64,000 bases of DNA from Meghimatium bilineatum (GCA_034231615.1 CM067302.1:12762820-12826819), one strand, 5' to 3'; positions 42,765 to 54,439 are shown, counted from the first letter of the stretch. Notes: generated by a model not told the origin, from the sequence alone. Program-made: numbers and translations.

Positions 42765-43450
42765 AAAATAAAAAAGAGAAATAGTCTGGAAATGCATTAC
42801 TGTCAACATATTTTGTACGGAGACAGTAGGTAATCTGGTGATAATGATTAACACCGGATTGTGTTGTTTTATAGTTTACAGCGTGCATGTAATAGCTTTT
42901 CAATTGGGCCGGAAATTTTCAATTTCAAATGATAATGGGAGGTGGGGGGGGTGAGTAATGCTAATCCCCGATCGCCCTTCCTTATCCGCTTCTTCCGTTA
43001 TGAATGACATATTACATTGGTATTATTTGTTCCCTTTCCAGGCCCAAGCTCGATGATAATGTATGGGGATTTGATGAGTTCAACTCCCATCTTACAACGT
43101 CAGAAGTTGTATATAGGTAGCAAGTCAAATAAACCGTAGCACTCCACCCACCCCCCCCATATATCTAAAAAATCCACCCCCACAAATATCAATAAATAAG
43201 GAATGAGCTATTTTTTTGAAAAAAGGAATCTCCCTGTTTGCCGAGAACGTATCTACGGGCCTGTTCAAGCTCATAATTACACAAGCATTGGTGTGAAATT
43301 AAAGCCAGTAAAGGAGTAGAAGCTTGGTAAAAAAAAGAGTAATTTAAACAATAAAAGACAACCCTAATACTATTCTAATTCAGATGGGGTATTCTTGATG
43401 CTCGAAGGACGACAGTCTACCCACAGGAGCTTGTCTGCAAACTACATTGT
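42765..43450. other. No gene recognised
   Basis: Unique-looking spacer with G-rich (42938-42950) and C-rich (43145-43160) runs. Confidence 0.35.
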
Positions 43451-43455
43451 GGGTA

Positions 43456-43988
43456 TCATCATCATCAAGTGCCGTGCCGGATGACATTGGCGATCATATA
43501 TCTCCATGTACATCGATCTCTCATATATGTCATCATCTCTGTTGGTGTCGTCAATCGAAGTCATTTAGTCAAACTGTCCAATATCTTTTCTATTGGTCTT
43601 CCCCTTGATCTTTTCCCTTTTATCTTTCCTGCTGAAACTATATTCTCAATGCCTCCTCTTCTCATTATGTGCCCAATAAATATTGACTGTCCTTTTCTTA
43701 AATTATCAATAATGTATCTTTTCACATCCATCCTTCTAAGACATTCTTCATTAGTAATTTTTGCTGTTTAAGGAATGAGTAACATTCTTCGAATAAATCA
43801 CATTTCCGCTGCCTCCAATAATTTTTGTGATGTATTATTTATTATCCATGCTTCACTTCCATAGAGTAGCACTGGTTCAATGTAGCATTTGAGAGCACGT
43901 TTTCTAGTATCCAACGATATAGAATTGATGCACATGATTTTTTTTCATTTTATGGAATTCTGCTTTTGCTTGTCCTAGTCTACTCTTC
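43456..43988 (-). mobile_element. LINE-F: RT C-terminal region
   Basis: Minus strand reads EECLRRMDVKRYIIDNLRKG, QSIFIGHIMRRGGIENIVSA, GKIKGKRSRGRPIEKILDSL, RDRCTWRYMIANVIRHGT, with a (GAT)n tail at 43456-43467. A sister of LINE-A (same tail and GKxKGKRxRGR motif) but clearly distinct. Upstream it is interrupted by tSINE-3. Confidence 0.8.
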
Positions 43989-43997
43989 TAGTCTACT

Positions 43998-44294
43998 AAG
44001 AGGAGCGCGGTAGCCTAGTGGATAGTGAGCTTGCTTGCTATCATCTGGTTACAGCGTGCCTGGTTCGAAACCACGTCCGGACATTAAAAAAAAATCCGGG
44101 TTGTGATTTCTCACTTGATACGACCACTCCTCCAGTCGATTCAGCTGTAAATGAGTACCTGACGCATGAGTTAGGGAAGGTAAAAAACAGCAAGGAAGGG
44201 AACTGACCACCCCACCTAATAGTTGCTGCGGCTTAGTACATGAAGAGTTATCTTCATCCCCGACGGCAGATGCCATGGGACCTACCTTTACCTT
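43998..44294 (+). mobile_element. tSINE-3 with 9-bp target duplication
   Basis: Flanked by TAGTCTACT at 43989-43997 and 44295-44303. tRNA-like head GAGCGCGGTAGCCTAGTGGA (A box) and CTGGTTCGAAACCACG (B box), then a body with GAGTACCTGACGCATGAGTT and AAGGGAACTGACCACCCCAC and an (ACCTTT)-type tail. The only copy in the window. Confidence 0.85.
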
Positions 44295-44474
44295 TAGTCT
44301 ACTTATAATTTCGGTCTTTCATTTACCATCTGAAGTTATTAATGTTCTATTTGACACTATTCATCTGCTTTAAGTTTTTCTCATTTAACACTATTAGGTC
44401 GGTGCTTATACTGTTAAATCTCTCTATAGATGAACAATATGTGGCTGGATGTAAAGTCACTAATAACAGAAGAT

Positions 44475-44685
44475 GTGTATGTCAGTCTTGTCTTGTCTTG
44501 TCCTAAAAAACTAGTGTCTTGAAGCGCCGTGAAGAGCCTTAGTCTTCTATCTTTAGCCAATTATGTTGTGTGTGTGTTGTTGTGATGCTATGGTGTTGTA
44601 GTATGTCTCTGATGTTATCAATCCATCTGCCTCTTTGTCTTTCTCTTGCTCTCTAACCAGAAGTTCTTTTGTTGTATGCTTTGGA
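44475..44685 (-). mobile_element. LINE-D-like RT C-terminal scrap
   Basis: Minus strand: REQERQRGRWIDNIRDILQH, HSITTT, then KDRRLRLFTALQDTSF. Confidence 0.6.
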
Positions 44686-44689
44686 TTGT

Positions 44690-44855
44690 ATATAAGTATA
44701 GATGCGTAATTAATTGTTGTGTAGTAACAGTTTATTGCGTCATCAGTTGGTGTATAGCAACCGTTTATTATGTCATCAGTTATGTAGCAACAGTTATAGC
44801 GTCATTAGTTGTTGTGTAGTAACAGATTAGTGCATCATCAGTTGTGTAGTATCAC
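44690..44855. repeat. Degenerate ~30-bp repeats
   Basis: GTTGTGTAGTAACAGTTTAT then TGCGTCATCA, about five uneven units. A 14-bp triplet (AAAGTATTCTATGG) sits at 44918-44957. Confidence 0.75.
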
Positions 44856-45109
44856 GAAATCAAAATGATCCTAAAAATTCGCATTATGTTTGACTAACAC
44901 CGGACAAGATGCATAGAAAGTATTCTATGGAAAGTATTCTATGGAAAGTATTCTATGACTAACACCGGACAAGATGCATAGAAAGATGCATTGACTGATC
45001 ACAGAAAAAGAGGAAATATTCTGGATAGAAAATAATATTTAACTTTGATGATCGGAATTCGCTATTCTGGGTGAGTTGACCTGTTGCAGCCAAGGACGCT
45101 TCTTCTTCT

Positions 45110-45760
45110 TCTTTCTGTACTCATGTACCTTTCGGTGTTGAATGGAGAGTGAGTGTACGGTCTTTTGCCCTTCTATTTGCCTCTTCCGTTGTTATATTTC
45201 CGTGTGTCTCTAATACACTATCTATCCACCTTTTACGAGGGCGTCCAATAGGTCGACTGTTTTCGTATCGTTTGTTAAGTTTTTTTTTTTCCATAATACT
45301 TTGCTCTTTCTGTCTGGTTATGTGGCCGTACCATTTAACTTGTTGTTTCTGGATGTATTCTATTGCCGACTTGATCCCTAATTGTTTCTTTAGTGTTTCA
45401 TTCCTGATTTTGTCTCTCAAGCTAACTCCAATCATACGTCTCACACATTTCATTTCAGTGGTGTTAATCTTATGTATTGTTCTAGAATCTAATGTCCAAG
45501 TTTGACACTGATAACACAATGTTGGTAAGATAATGGTATTGAAAAGCGCTTTCGTTGTTTCTAGTGTAATATCTTTGTTTCTTAGTAAAAGTTTTAATTG
45601 ACCAATGACCTGACAGGCCTTATTACATCTTATGTTTATACGGCTTCGAAAGGACAAGGTGCCAAGGACACGAAACAATAAACAATCTGCTATGGCTCTT
45701 GTCCATAGTGGTCTTGGTCTGTACTTTCCTCTGTTACCAGAAACCTTTTCTTCCATTACT
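45110..45760 (-). mobile_element. LINE-D: longest open RT C-terminal frame (211 aa)
   Basis: Minus strand 45121-45756. Blocks in order: SRINIRCNKACQVIGQLKLL (thumb), LFNTIILPTLCYQCQTWTLD, TEMKCVRRMIGVSLRDKIRN, AIEYIQKQQVKWYGHITRQK, NSRPIGRPRKRWIDSVLETH, EEANRRAKDRTLTL. The palm with its catalytic Asp residues is absent, so it is 5'-truncated, but the frame is intact, suggesting a fairly recent insertion. The first ~30 residues do not look like RT and come from flanking DNA. Confidence 0.85.
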
Positions 45761-45836
45761 TAAATGTTCCATGCGGATATGTTTATATATGGTCACAGAA
45801 CCGTTGTTTAATTAATTGCTAAGTTGTTGTTTAGAG

Positions 45837-46006
45837 GAGCGCATGGTCGTGTGGTCAGACACTTGAGGTCCTAGATTCAATCCACGGTTGGGACAACATT
45901 TTTCAAAATCCTTCCTGTATATGTCGCTGCGTCTGCTATGACAAATCGGCCTTCAATTCCACAGCCTATAGAAAGCCAACCTTCACAGGAAAACATGCAG
46001 TAACGA
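45837..46006 (+). mobile_element. tSINE-2 with 16-bp target duplication
   Basis: AAGTTGTTGTTTAGAG (45821-45836) and AAGTTGTTGTCTAGAG (46007-46022) differ by one base. Head GAGCGCATGGTCGTGTGGTC, B box GATTCAATCCACGG; ends ACATGCAGTAACGA. Confidence 0.87.
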
Positions 46007-46099
46007 AAGTTGTTGTCTAGAGAGCCCTTTTTTAATGTTGCCTTTAAATTGGTTACATTGACGAGACACACAGTACTTACATTTCACACACGATTGCGT

Positions 46100-47112
46100 G
46101 ACATCCAATCTTGACATCCAATCTTGACATCCAATTTAACTCAAGTCTTGCTCCCCCACAATCTTGACATCCAATTTAACTCAAGTCTTGCTCCCCCACA
46201 ATCTTGACATCCAATTTAACTCAAGTCTTGCTCCCCCACAATCTTGACATCCAATTTAACTCAAGTCTTGCTCCCCCACAATCTTGACATCCAATTTAAC
46301 TCAAGTCTTGCTCCCCCACAATCTTGACATCCAATTTAACTCAAGTCTTGCTCCCCCACAATCTTGACATCCAATTTAACTCAAGTCTTGCTCCCCCACA
46401 ATCTTGACATCCAATTTAACTCAAGTCTTGCTCCCCCACCATCTTACCGTTCAATTTAACTCAAGTCCTTCCCCCCCTCTTCCCCCACAATCTTGCCATC
46501 CAATTCAACTCAAGTCTTGCTCCCCCACAATCTTGACATCCAGTTTAACTCAAGTCTTGCTCCCCCACCATCTTACCGTTCAATTTAACTCAAGTCCTTC
46601 CCCCCCTCTTCCCCCACAATCTTGCCATCCAATTCAACTCAAGTCTTGCTCCCCCACAATCTTGACATCCAGTTTAACTCAAGTCTTGCTCCCCCACCAT
46701 CTTACCGTTCAATTTAACTCAAGTCCTTCCCCCCCTCTTCCCCCACAATCTTGCCATCCAATTCAACTCAAGTCTTGCTCCCCCACAATCTTGAAATCCA
46801 GTTTAACTCAAGTCTTGCTCCCCCACCATATTACCGTTCAATTTAACTCACGTCCTTCCCCCCCCCCCCTCTTCCCCCACAATCTTGACATCCAATTCAA
46901 CTCAAGTCTTGCTCCCCCACAATCTTGACATCCAATTTAACTCAAGTCTTGCTCCCCCACCATCTTACCGTTCAATTTAACTCAAGTCCTTCCCCCCCTC
47001 TTCCCCCACAATCTTGCCATCCAATTCAACTCAAGTTTTGCTCCCCCACAATCTTGACATCCAATTTAACTCAAGTCTTGATCCCCCACCGTCTTACCGT
47101 TCAATTTAAACT
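46100..47112. repeat. Tandem array, 40-bp unit evolving to a 129-bp higher-order unit
   Basis: From 46120 to about 46430 the 40-bp unit ATCTTGACATCCAATTTAAC plus TCAAGTCTTGCTCCCCCACA repeats almost perfectly. From 46441 on a 129-bp unit repeats (ATCTTACCGT at 46441, 46570, 46699), made of two 40-bp units and a 49-bp C-rich variant. 129 is 43 codons, hence the artefact frames of 174 and 98 aa. Confidence 0.95.
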
Positions 47113-47114
47113 AG

Positions 47115-48060
47115 ACTGTGCCCACGGGCCCTACTTCTTATTAAGAATGATCGTTATCTTCATTTCCTGCAACCCTCGTCTGTGTACTGGCATGAATCTC
47201 CCAAACACGCTCTGCACGTGATCCCTGCTTGCTAATAACTAAATCTTTTAAGTGGTGCCCCCCTGGTGACCAATACCTTGCCTCCAGTGACTGTGCAGCT
47301 TAATTGTAAGGTCAGTTTCGTGACAGTGAAAATGAGAGTCCAACCGCTCTAATCACGTCGAACTATATCGAAAACGAGGAAACTAACTTATAAACATCCG
47401 CTTTTCGTAGGCCTTTCTGGAGCTATCGACAATAACACCCTACAACATAATCCTAATGACGGTAGTACTAGAGGCTTCTATGTTTTCATTTATCGGCGAC
47501 AAGTGAGTAACTTCTGAAAGTGACGCGCAACATGGTAGTGTACGTCTTTTGGTAAAAGTACAGATTAGTTCTTCACTGTGCTATAAATAGCACACTGTTG
47601 ACAATTTTAACTATCCAACGACATGGATTCCCGTTAACACCAATCAAAATAATGGCTGCCGTGACGTCACATCCGACAATCACACAGTTCAACTCTAGAC
47701 ACAGACGAACTTTTACATAATCTGTTTGTTTTACAATTTACACATTTTTTACAATTTCCTATTATTTGTGGTGAGTGATCAGTATTTCTGCCCGCTACAC
47801 ACGGAACGAGGTAGAAATATTATTTCTAATCCTAACCTTACTCTAAGTACTTACCCGTAAGCTTGGCCGTTCACTAGTCATGTATGCGTGTTTGTGTATG
47901 CGTTTGTATAATTTCTTTTGAAACATGAGTATTATCGTATAGGCGTATAGGCGTATATGTTTGTAGTCTAACGTAATAGGGAGATAGAGCGAGTATACAG
48001 TTGTCAAGCCACTTCTCGTCCACCATTTTTGATAAACGTTGTCTCACACTCTTATTTTTG
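47115..48060. other. No gene recognised
   Basis: About 950 bp of unique-looking sequence. One of the least repetitive stretches of the window, but no exon or RNA can be supported. Confidence 0.4.
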
Positions 48061-48064
48061 TCAT

Positions 48065-48532
48065 ACGAGTATTCATGTAATACTCGTAGTTTTGTAATAC
48101 GAGTGTTTCTATAATACCAGTAGTTTTGTAATACGAGTGTTTCTATAATACCAGTAGTTTTGTAATACCAGTAGTTTTGTAATACGAGTGTTTCTGTAAT
48201 ACCAGTAGTTTTGTAATACGAGTGTTTCTATAATACCAGTAGTTTTGTAATACGAGTGTTTCTATAATACCAGTAGTTTTGTAATACGAGTGTTTCTATA
48301 ATACCAGTAGTTTTGTAATACCAGTAGTTTTGTAATACGAGTGTTTCTATAATACCAGTAGTTTTGTAATACCAGTAGTTTTGTAATACGAGTGTTTCTA
48401 TAATACTAGTAGTTTTATAATACGAGTGTTTCTATAATACCAGTAGTTTTGTAATACGAGTGTTTCTATAATACTAGTAGTTTTATAATGCGAGTGTTTC
48501 TATAATACCAGTAGTTTTGTAATACGAGTATT
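48065..48532. repeat. Tandem array, 34-bp unit built of two 17-bp halves
   Basis: GTAATACGAGTGTTTCTATA plus ATACCAGTAGTTTT; extra 17-bp halves (GTAATACCAGTAGTTTT) occur singly, showing that the halves are themselves related. Confidence 0.95.
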
Positions 48533-48539
48533 ATTTGCT

Positions 48540-49130
48540 TGTGGGAGTCTATGGCTGTGTCGATAATGAAAAAAAACCAGCAGCAAAATTTTCTCAATAT
48601 GGCAACTCTTGTGTTGATTTTCTCTAAAGGTAGCATATTTTATTTTCTTATTGTCCAGACATACGTTCTTAATTTGCGTCAGAAAACAATAAATACATAT
48701 AAAATATTTAAAGAACTGAAACCTCATACAGAAACTAAATAGTGACAACGACAGCAAAACGTGTGGAAACAGTGTTGATAAATATGGGCCTAATTCACGA
48801 GTGTCCAAAATAGCGACCAATAGAGAAGAAAGCTATTACACGAGAAGTCAGTAATTACACAACCGTAACATGACACCATTGGAAATGCGGCGCTAATGTA
48901 TATTTCTAAGTGTGACAACAGTTACAAAGTTACCTTAAGCTTTAGAATATTGAACGTTTTAAAAAGCTTGCCAAATTCTGAAAACAACGTTGTAACCCAG
49001 TAACTTATGAAATTGTGCGTGCAGTCTTACAATCATCATGTCTCAATATATACTTTAAAAAAATTATTAATCATGAATGTTATAATGAATGTTATAGCAG
49101 AAGAACCTATCAGTTTATGATCAACCTATT
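48540..49130. other. No gene recognised
   Basis: AT-rich spacer; short frames on both strands without family resemblance. Confidence 0.35.
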
Positions 49131-49134
49131 GTCC

Positions 49135-49245
49135 ATCTCTGTGGTGGGGAGGTAGAGAGCGCTTCTGTGTCCGTCAAGGTACTGGGTTCAAATAATACTG
49201 CAGGCAATTGTACATCTGGACTGTTAAGAAAACAATAACGCTCAG
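49135..49245 (+). mobile_element. tSINE-4 copy
   Basis: GTGGGGAGGTAGAGAGCGCT, GGTACTGGGTTCAAATAATA (B box) and CAGGCAATTGTACATCTGGA correspond to 10650-10790 read on the other strand. Confidence 0.6.
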
Positions 49246-49589
49246 TACACTGAGCCTATTTATAGTTCCTTGAAAATCACAACAGCCAATCCCCTCACCC
49301 CCAATCAAGTCAGAACATAATTTAGTACTTGGAATTTAGCCACAAAGTCGATAAAAACCCCATCAGTAACGAGATATTCCACAAAAGTGTCATCAAACTT
49401 CTCATTGAAACGAAGGGACTTATACATGGAGATGTGCGGATGACGTTTTTTAAATATTTTATTCAAATTCACTGACAAAAATTCCCTATACAACTCAATA
49501 GAAGAGACCGAATGAGAAATTAAGACATCAGAAAGATAACATAAGACCATATCATGCAAACAACATATAGAAAAATAGCAGATCAACTA

Positions 49590-49825
49590 GTTCGAACGCC
49601 TTATGCGAATGGAACCATCACAACTAGCCATCCAGTGGTACAACAACAGAATTAACGGCAACAAAGCAAGACAAAGACCAAAAACAAGATGGGAAGATTC
49701 AATCAGAGAGATTGTTAAAAACCACGACTGGCCATGGCAAGCGCAACAAAGATGACAAAAAGAAAGAAAACTTCAACTCTCTCCACGACGCCTGACGGCA
49801 TTTGTGGAAAAGACAACAGATAGAT
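49590..49825 (+). mobile_element. LINE-D-like RT C-terminal scrap
   Basis: Reads RMEPSQLAIQWYNNRINGNK, ARQRPKTRWEDSIREIVKNH, DWPWQAQQR, stop, QKERKLQLSPRRLTAFVEKT. The C-terminal basic block and tail of the RT protein with one stop. Confidence 0.7.
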
Positions 49826-49989
49826 GTAAAACCTTATTCTTGCTGAAAATATATATACGGCAATGGCTAGTTCTCGACCATACGATCACAAACAGATCTA
49901 GAAAAAAAACTAATAAGCCCTGATAGCCACGACGTAATCTAGACTTAGATTTAAAGTGTGTACCTCAGATAAACCAACAATATAACGTA

Positions 49990-50125
49990 GAAGCATCGAT
50001 GTGTTATTATTTTTTAAAAAAATCATACAAGAAACAGTATTTGAACCAGGTTCGATAAGATGGCACCCAATCGCCTCGCACTTTGAATCATCACAATGTC
50101 GACGACACCTCAATCCTAAAAAAGA
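49990..50125 (-). mobile_element. Possible tRNA-like SINE head
   Basis: On the minus strand AAAGTGCGAGGCGATTGGGT is followed by GAACCTGGTTCAAATACTG, which resembles a B box, then a T/A-rich run. Only one copy, so the call is weak. Confidence 0.3.
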
Positions 50126-50189
50126 TGTCCCGTTTCTCTATCGACCGGCCATATTCATAATTAGTTTGTTCCTTTCATGCCATAGGCGG

Positions 50190-50530
50190 CACATAGGCCA
50201 GATGTTTTGATTCTCCATGTGTTGCGGCCCGCTGCCAGCAATTTTAGTTCTTGTATTGACTTGCATCCCTTTGTTTCTCCTTCTTTAAGTATGACATTTT
50301 AAAAGAGTAGGTTTAGGTTTTCCTCGCTTTTTTTTCCCATCCGGTGTTCACATGAGTGCTTGTTGGCTCAATCTATTTTCATCTAATCTTGTCCCAGGTA
50401 GCTCCATCTATGTTTTCTTATGCCGTTTGATATATACTCTTGGTGTGCTCTATCTCTCACTATTTGAGACAAAGTTTGTGAGACATTTTATGTTCAAAAC
50501 TTTCCGGAAACATTTGTTGTCAAATCTTTT
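50190..50530 (-). mobile_element. Possible RT C-terminal tail
   Basis: Minus strand: ETKGCKSIQELKLLAAGRNT, WRIKTSGLCAAYGMKG, like the final RD(R)xxWR segment of LINE proteins. Upstream blocks are not clear. Confidence 0.4.
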
Positions 50531-50534
50531 TAAC

Positions 50535-51608
50535 TTTGCATAGTAGGTTGGGAATATACACGTTTAAAGTCTTGACATAGTAGCTTGGGAATATACACGT
50601 TGGAAGTCTTGACATAGTAGCTTGGGAATATACACTTCGAAAGTCTTGACATAGTAGCTTGGGAAGAAACACGTTGAAAGTCTTGACATAGTAACTTGGG
50701 AATAAACACGTTGGAAGTCTTGACATAGTAACTTGGGAATATACACTTCGAAAGTATTGACATAGTAACTTGGGAATATACAATTCGAAAGTCTTGACAT
50801 AGTAGCTTGGGAATATACACTTCGAAAGTCTTGACATAGTAGCCTGGGAATATACACATCGAAAGTCTTGACATAGTAAACTGGGAATATACACTTCGAA
50901 AGTCTTGACATAGTATCTTGGGAATATACACTTCGAAAGTCTTGACATAGTAGCTTGGGAATATGCACTTCGAAAGTCTTGACATAGTAGCTTGGGAATA
51001 TACACTTCGAAAGTCTTGACATAGTAGCTTGGGAATATACACTTCGAAAGTCTTGACATAGTATCTTGGGAATATACACTTCGAAAGTCTTGACATAGTA
51101 GCTTGGGAATATACACTTCGAAAGTCTTGACATAGTAGCTTGGGAATATACACGTTGAAAGTCTTGACATAGTAGCTTGGGAATATACACTTCGAAAGTC
51201 TTGACATAGTAGCTTGGGAATATACACGTTGAAAGTCTTGACATAGTAGCTTGGGAATATACACTTCGAAAGTCTTGACATAGTAGCTTGGGAATATACA
51301 CGTTGAAAGTCTTGACATAGTAGCTTGGGAATATACACTTCGAAAGTCTTGACATAGTAGCTTGGGAATATACACGTTGAAAGTCTTGACATAGTATCTT
51401 GGGAATATACACTTCGAAAGTCTTGACATAGTAGCTTGGGAATATACACTTCGAAAGTCTTGACATAGTAGCTTGGGAATATACACGTTGAAAGTCTTGA
51501 CATAGTAGCTTGGGAATATACACGTTGAAAGTCTTGACATAGTAGCTTGGGAATATACACTTCGAAAGTCTTGACATAGTAGCTTGGGAATATACACGTT
51601 GAAAGTCC
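50535..51608. repeat. Tandem array, 37-bp unit, 29 copies
   Basis: Unit GTCTTGACATAGTAGCTTGG plus GAATATACACTTCGAAA; CGTTGAAA and CTTCGAAA subtypes alternate irregularly. 37 is not a multiple of 3 and the unit has no stop in any minus-strand frame, so three frames of 414, 380 and 337 aa overlap; none is a gene. Confidence 0.97.
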
Positions 51609-51654
51609 GGACATTGGTGCAGAATTTCTTTTCACGCACAATTTTCTTTGGTGC

Positions 51655-51785
51655 ATATTTCTCACAGTGCACATTTTCTCAGTGCACATTTTCTCAGTGC
51701 ACATTTTCTCAGTGCACGTTTTCACAGTGCACATTTTCTCAGTGCACATTTTCTCAGTGCACATTTTCTCAGTGCATATTTTCTC
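51655..51785. repeat. Tandem array, 15-bp unit (CACATTTTCTCAGTG), about 8 copies
   Basis: Very regular; follows the 37-bp array after ~45 bp. Confidence 0.93.
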
Positions 51786-52240
51786 TTGGTACTTATTTTA
51801 ACTTGCGTATACTTTCTCTTGGGGCATAGCTTCACTCGGTGCATATTTCTTCTTGTTGCATATTGTCTCTTAATGCGCATTTCCACTTGATGTATATTTT
51901 CTCTCAGTGCATATTTTCTCTCAGTGCATATTTTCTCTCAGTGCATATTTTCTACTTGTATATATTTTCTCTTAATTGTTTCTTTTATGTATATTTTCTC
52001 TCATAGGATAATTTCTCCATGTGCATATTTTTCCTTGTGCATATTTTCCCTCGGTGGATAATTTCTCTGTGTGCATATTTTCTCTTAATTGTTTCTTTTT
52101 ATGTATATTTTCTCTCATAGGATAATTTCTCCTTGTGCATATTTTTCTTTGTGCATATTTTCTCTCAGTGGATATTTTCTCTCTATGCTTATTTTCTCTC
52201 AGTGCATATTTTCTCTCGGTGCATATTTCTTGTTTTTGCC
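51785..52240. repeat. Degenerate continuation of the 15-bp array
   Basis: GTGCATATTTTCTCTCA-like units of 17-20 bp spread over 450 bp; one ~60-bp block (TTAATTGTTTCTTTTATGTA...) is duplicated at 51973 and 52085. Confidence 0.8.
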
Positions 52241-52244
52241 TCTT

Positions 52245-53040
52245 CTCCTATTTCATATTGTATCGTTTCCATTGGTGCACTATTCAATAGGTGCACTTTA
52301 CTATTGTTATAAATCTTTCTTCATAACTTTGTTTTGTTTGGTAATGTGATATTTCTTGCAATGATATCATGCGTGTGCCTCGAACATTGTAACCATTCAT
52401 ATAATTTATATTAAGCACGGACTGTTTACACAGGATTCTCCAAGTTTTATTGTCCTGTTGGAAATCCAAGCAATGTGAAGAGGATTAGTCAGTGGTATAA
52501 TTGGATTTCAAGATTTGGTTGAAGGTTTTCCTATAATCTGCTCAATGTTTTAGTGTCTGGCCATGAGTCTCCTATAAAGACCTTTCAACTGAGTTAATTA
52601 AGACCCCATGCATTGTATTTGTGATTATTGTTATGATTTCGGTTGGTCACTATTTACAAACTAAGAATAGCGTGCCAAAAATAGACAAGGCGATTCCAAG
52701 TTTGAAATCAGTGACAAATCGAAATCCAAACAATGCCCCCCCCCCCCGTCCTGTTACGTGACTATTCTAGATAACAGGTTTTACTGAAGACGGTCGAAAT
52801 CTGGCCCACAAAGTTAGATCTAATGTGACAGATTGGACTTTGTTGTTTCAGTAATGCCGGTGTGGACGACTGTCTTTATGTATTACAAAGTAAGCAATTT
52901 TGTCATATTTTCACACAATAGAGTTTATCAAAATATTTTTTTATATTTTGAAAATGTTTTAATTCTTTCAGTTATTCTGTCTTTCTTAATGTTTTATTTA
53001 TTGTTTGTCAGCCAAAGGACAATGACAACATAAACAAACT
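52245..53040. other. No gene recognised
   Basis: Spacer with a C run at 52737-52747 and the phrase ACGGTCGAAATCTGGCCC near 52790. Confidence 0.35.
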
Positions 53041-53044
53041 CTGC

Positions 53045-53430
53045 AGGAGAAACCAATCTTTATCTATCAGTTTAGAATATGACCAGCAATGATCAATAGC
53101 CACTTAAACCGTATCAAACCCCAGCAACTACCCACTTGTAGACACTGCTCTCATCCAAATGAAACAGTGGAACACCTCCTTATTGACTGCCCTTACCTTT
53201 CAACTGCCAGGAAAAAACGTCTACAGACACCATTAACAGTCACTAACTTACTGTATGGATTACTAAGTCACCTTCTTAAGGCCTGCATTTTTTTTAAAAA
53301 AATGGCATTGTGCTGACAGGATTAGCATTACTCATCAGCATTTGAATATCGCCAACAACATTCATTGTTTGTCATTGTTTTAGTCTTTCTAAGGGAGCAG
53401 TGGTATAAGTTAAGTTAACCCGCCCGCCAA
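53045..53430 (+). mobile_element. LINE-H: C-terminal zinc-knuckle end
   Basis: Frame 53089-53316 reads INSHLNRIKPQQLPTCRHCS, HPNETVEHLLIDCPYLSTAR, KKRLQTPLTV. CxxC...H....C is the metal-binding knuckle at the C-terminus of I/Jockey-like LINE proteins, following RNase H. Only this end is present; the 3' region to 53430 ends in GGGAGCAGTGGTATAAG. Confidence 0.75.
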
Positions 53431-53499
53431 CCAGTAGACTAATATTTTGAGTTTACTTGTTTTTCGTGGTTAGAAATATTACACCATTTATAATAATAA

Positions 53500-53659
53500 C
53501 CGCCGAAGACGGATGTGTCGGGCTATTTACGTAAATAAAACGGCGACACAACGCATTTCCATTCTCTGGATTACATCTTGCTGGAAATCTAGTTGGACCA
53601 TGATTCTTCTACAAGGGAGATCCAGCGGGAGTTTGAGAATGAATGCTGAAGAAGAAGAA
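53500..53659 (+). mobile_element. GAA-short with 14-bp target duplication
   Basis: Flanked by ATTTATAATAATAA at 53486-53499 and 53660-53673. Begins CCGCCGAAGACGGATGTGTC and ends GCTGAAGAAGAAGAAG. Confidence 0.93.
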
Positions 53660-53674
53660 GATTTATAATAATAA

Positions 53675-54435
53675 AAAACACTGTCGATATCACATGCGAC
53701 AAAGGTTGGTCACCCTTGCTGTGAAGAAACTCTACAAAATTGCTCTTTTGATAAAGGTGCTTTATTGCTCATAATTACCGAGGATCGAAACCAAAAAAAT
53801 ATTCTATCAACGACAGTAGATTAGAAACGATCGCTAAATATCGCCGAGCTACTATTTAATAACCTATATGTTGACTTTGAGTTAGCTCAAAAGGGACTCA
53901 GCACCTACTGCGCGCAACGAGTGCATTGTCGTGTTTCGATTTAATTTTCTATTTGTTTCTACTGTTGTCAGCGTGTGGTCAGCGTTTCCCCATGAGACCC
54001 TTATCGTAACGAAATCTGCGAATAGAAAATTGATGATTTGATGAAATCAAGAGAAGCCATTCCCAGGACATAACCGGAAGACGTGAAGGGCTACAGAAAC
54101 AATTGGTGTTCGGAATAATGATGAGAATATAGTTTGTTCATATTTTATCAATGCACGGACATCTAGAGAAAAACAAGGTAAAAAGGACAAGCGCTGCAGA
54201 AAGGTCGATTAAAAAAAAATAGCATGATTTCACGTACAGTATTTACCAATTCCTTCTCCAGAATAGACCTAAGGCCTGATCTCATACATCCAAACATTTC
54301 AAACAGCCAAACAACTCAACTTGGCTGGTTCGGAAGATCATGCGTTTCTGTAAAATTTGTATAGTCAGCCAATGGAAAGCTGACAAATATAATAGAATAT
54401 ACCAAGATATGTGACACTGCATGAGATTACTGAGC
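53675..54435. other. Mostly unrecognised; possible tRNA-like SINE on the minus strand
   Basis: On the minus strand of about 53780-53890, TAGTAGCTCGGCG and TTTGGTTTCGATCCTCGG resemble A and B boxes about 70 bp apart. Single copy, weak. The rest shows no feature. Confidence 0.3.
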
Positions 54436-54439
54436 AATA

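Noticed and set aside
46404-47221. 174- and 98-aa frames
   Set aside because: Open only because the higher-order unit is 129 bp, exactly 43 codons.
50520-51764. Three overlapping reading frames of 337-414 aa as genes
   Set aside because: They are one stop-free 37-bp unit read in three phases; no unique sequence, splice or start context.
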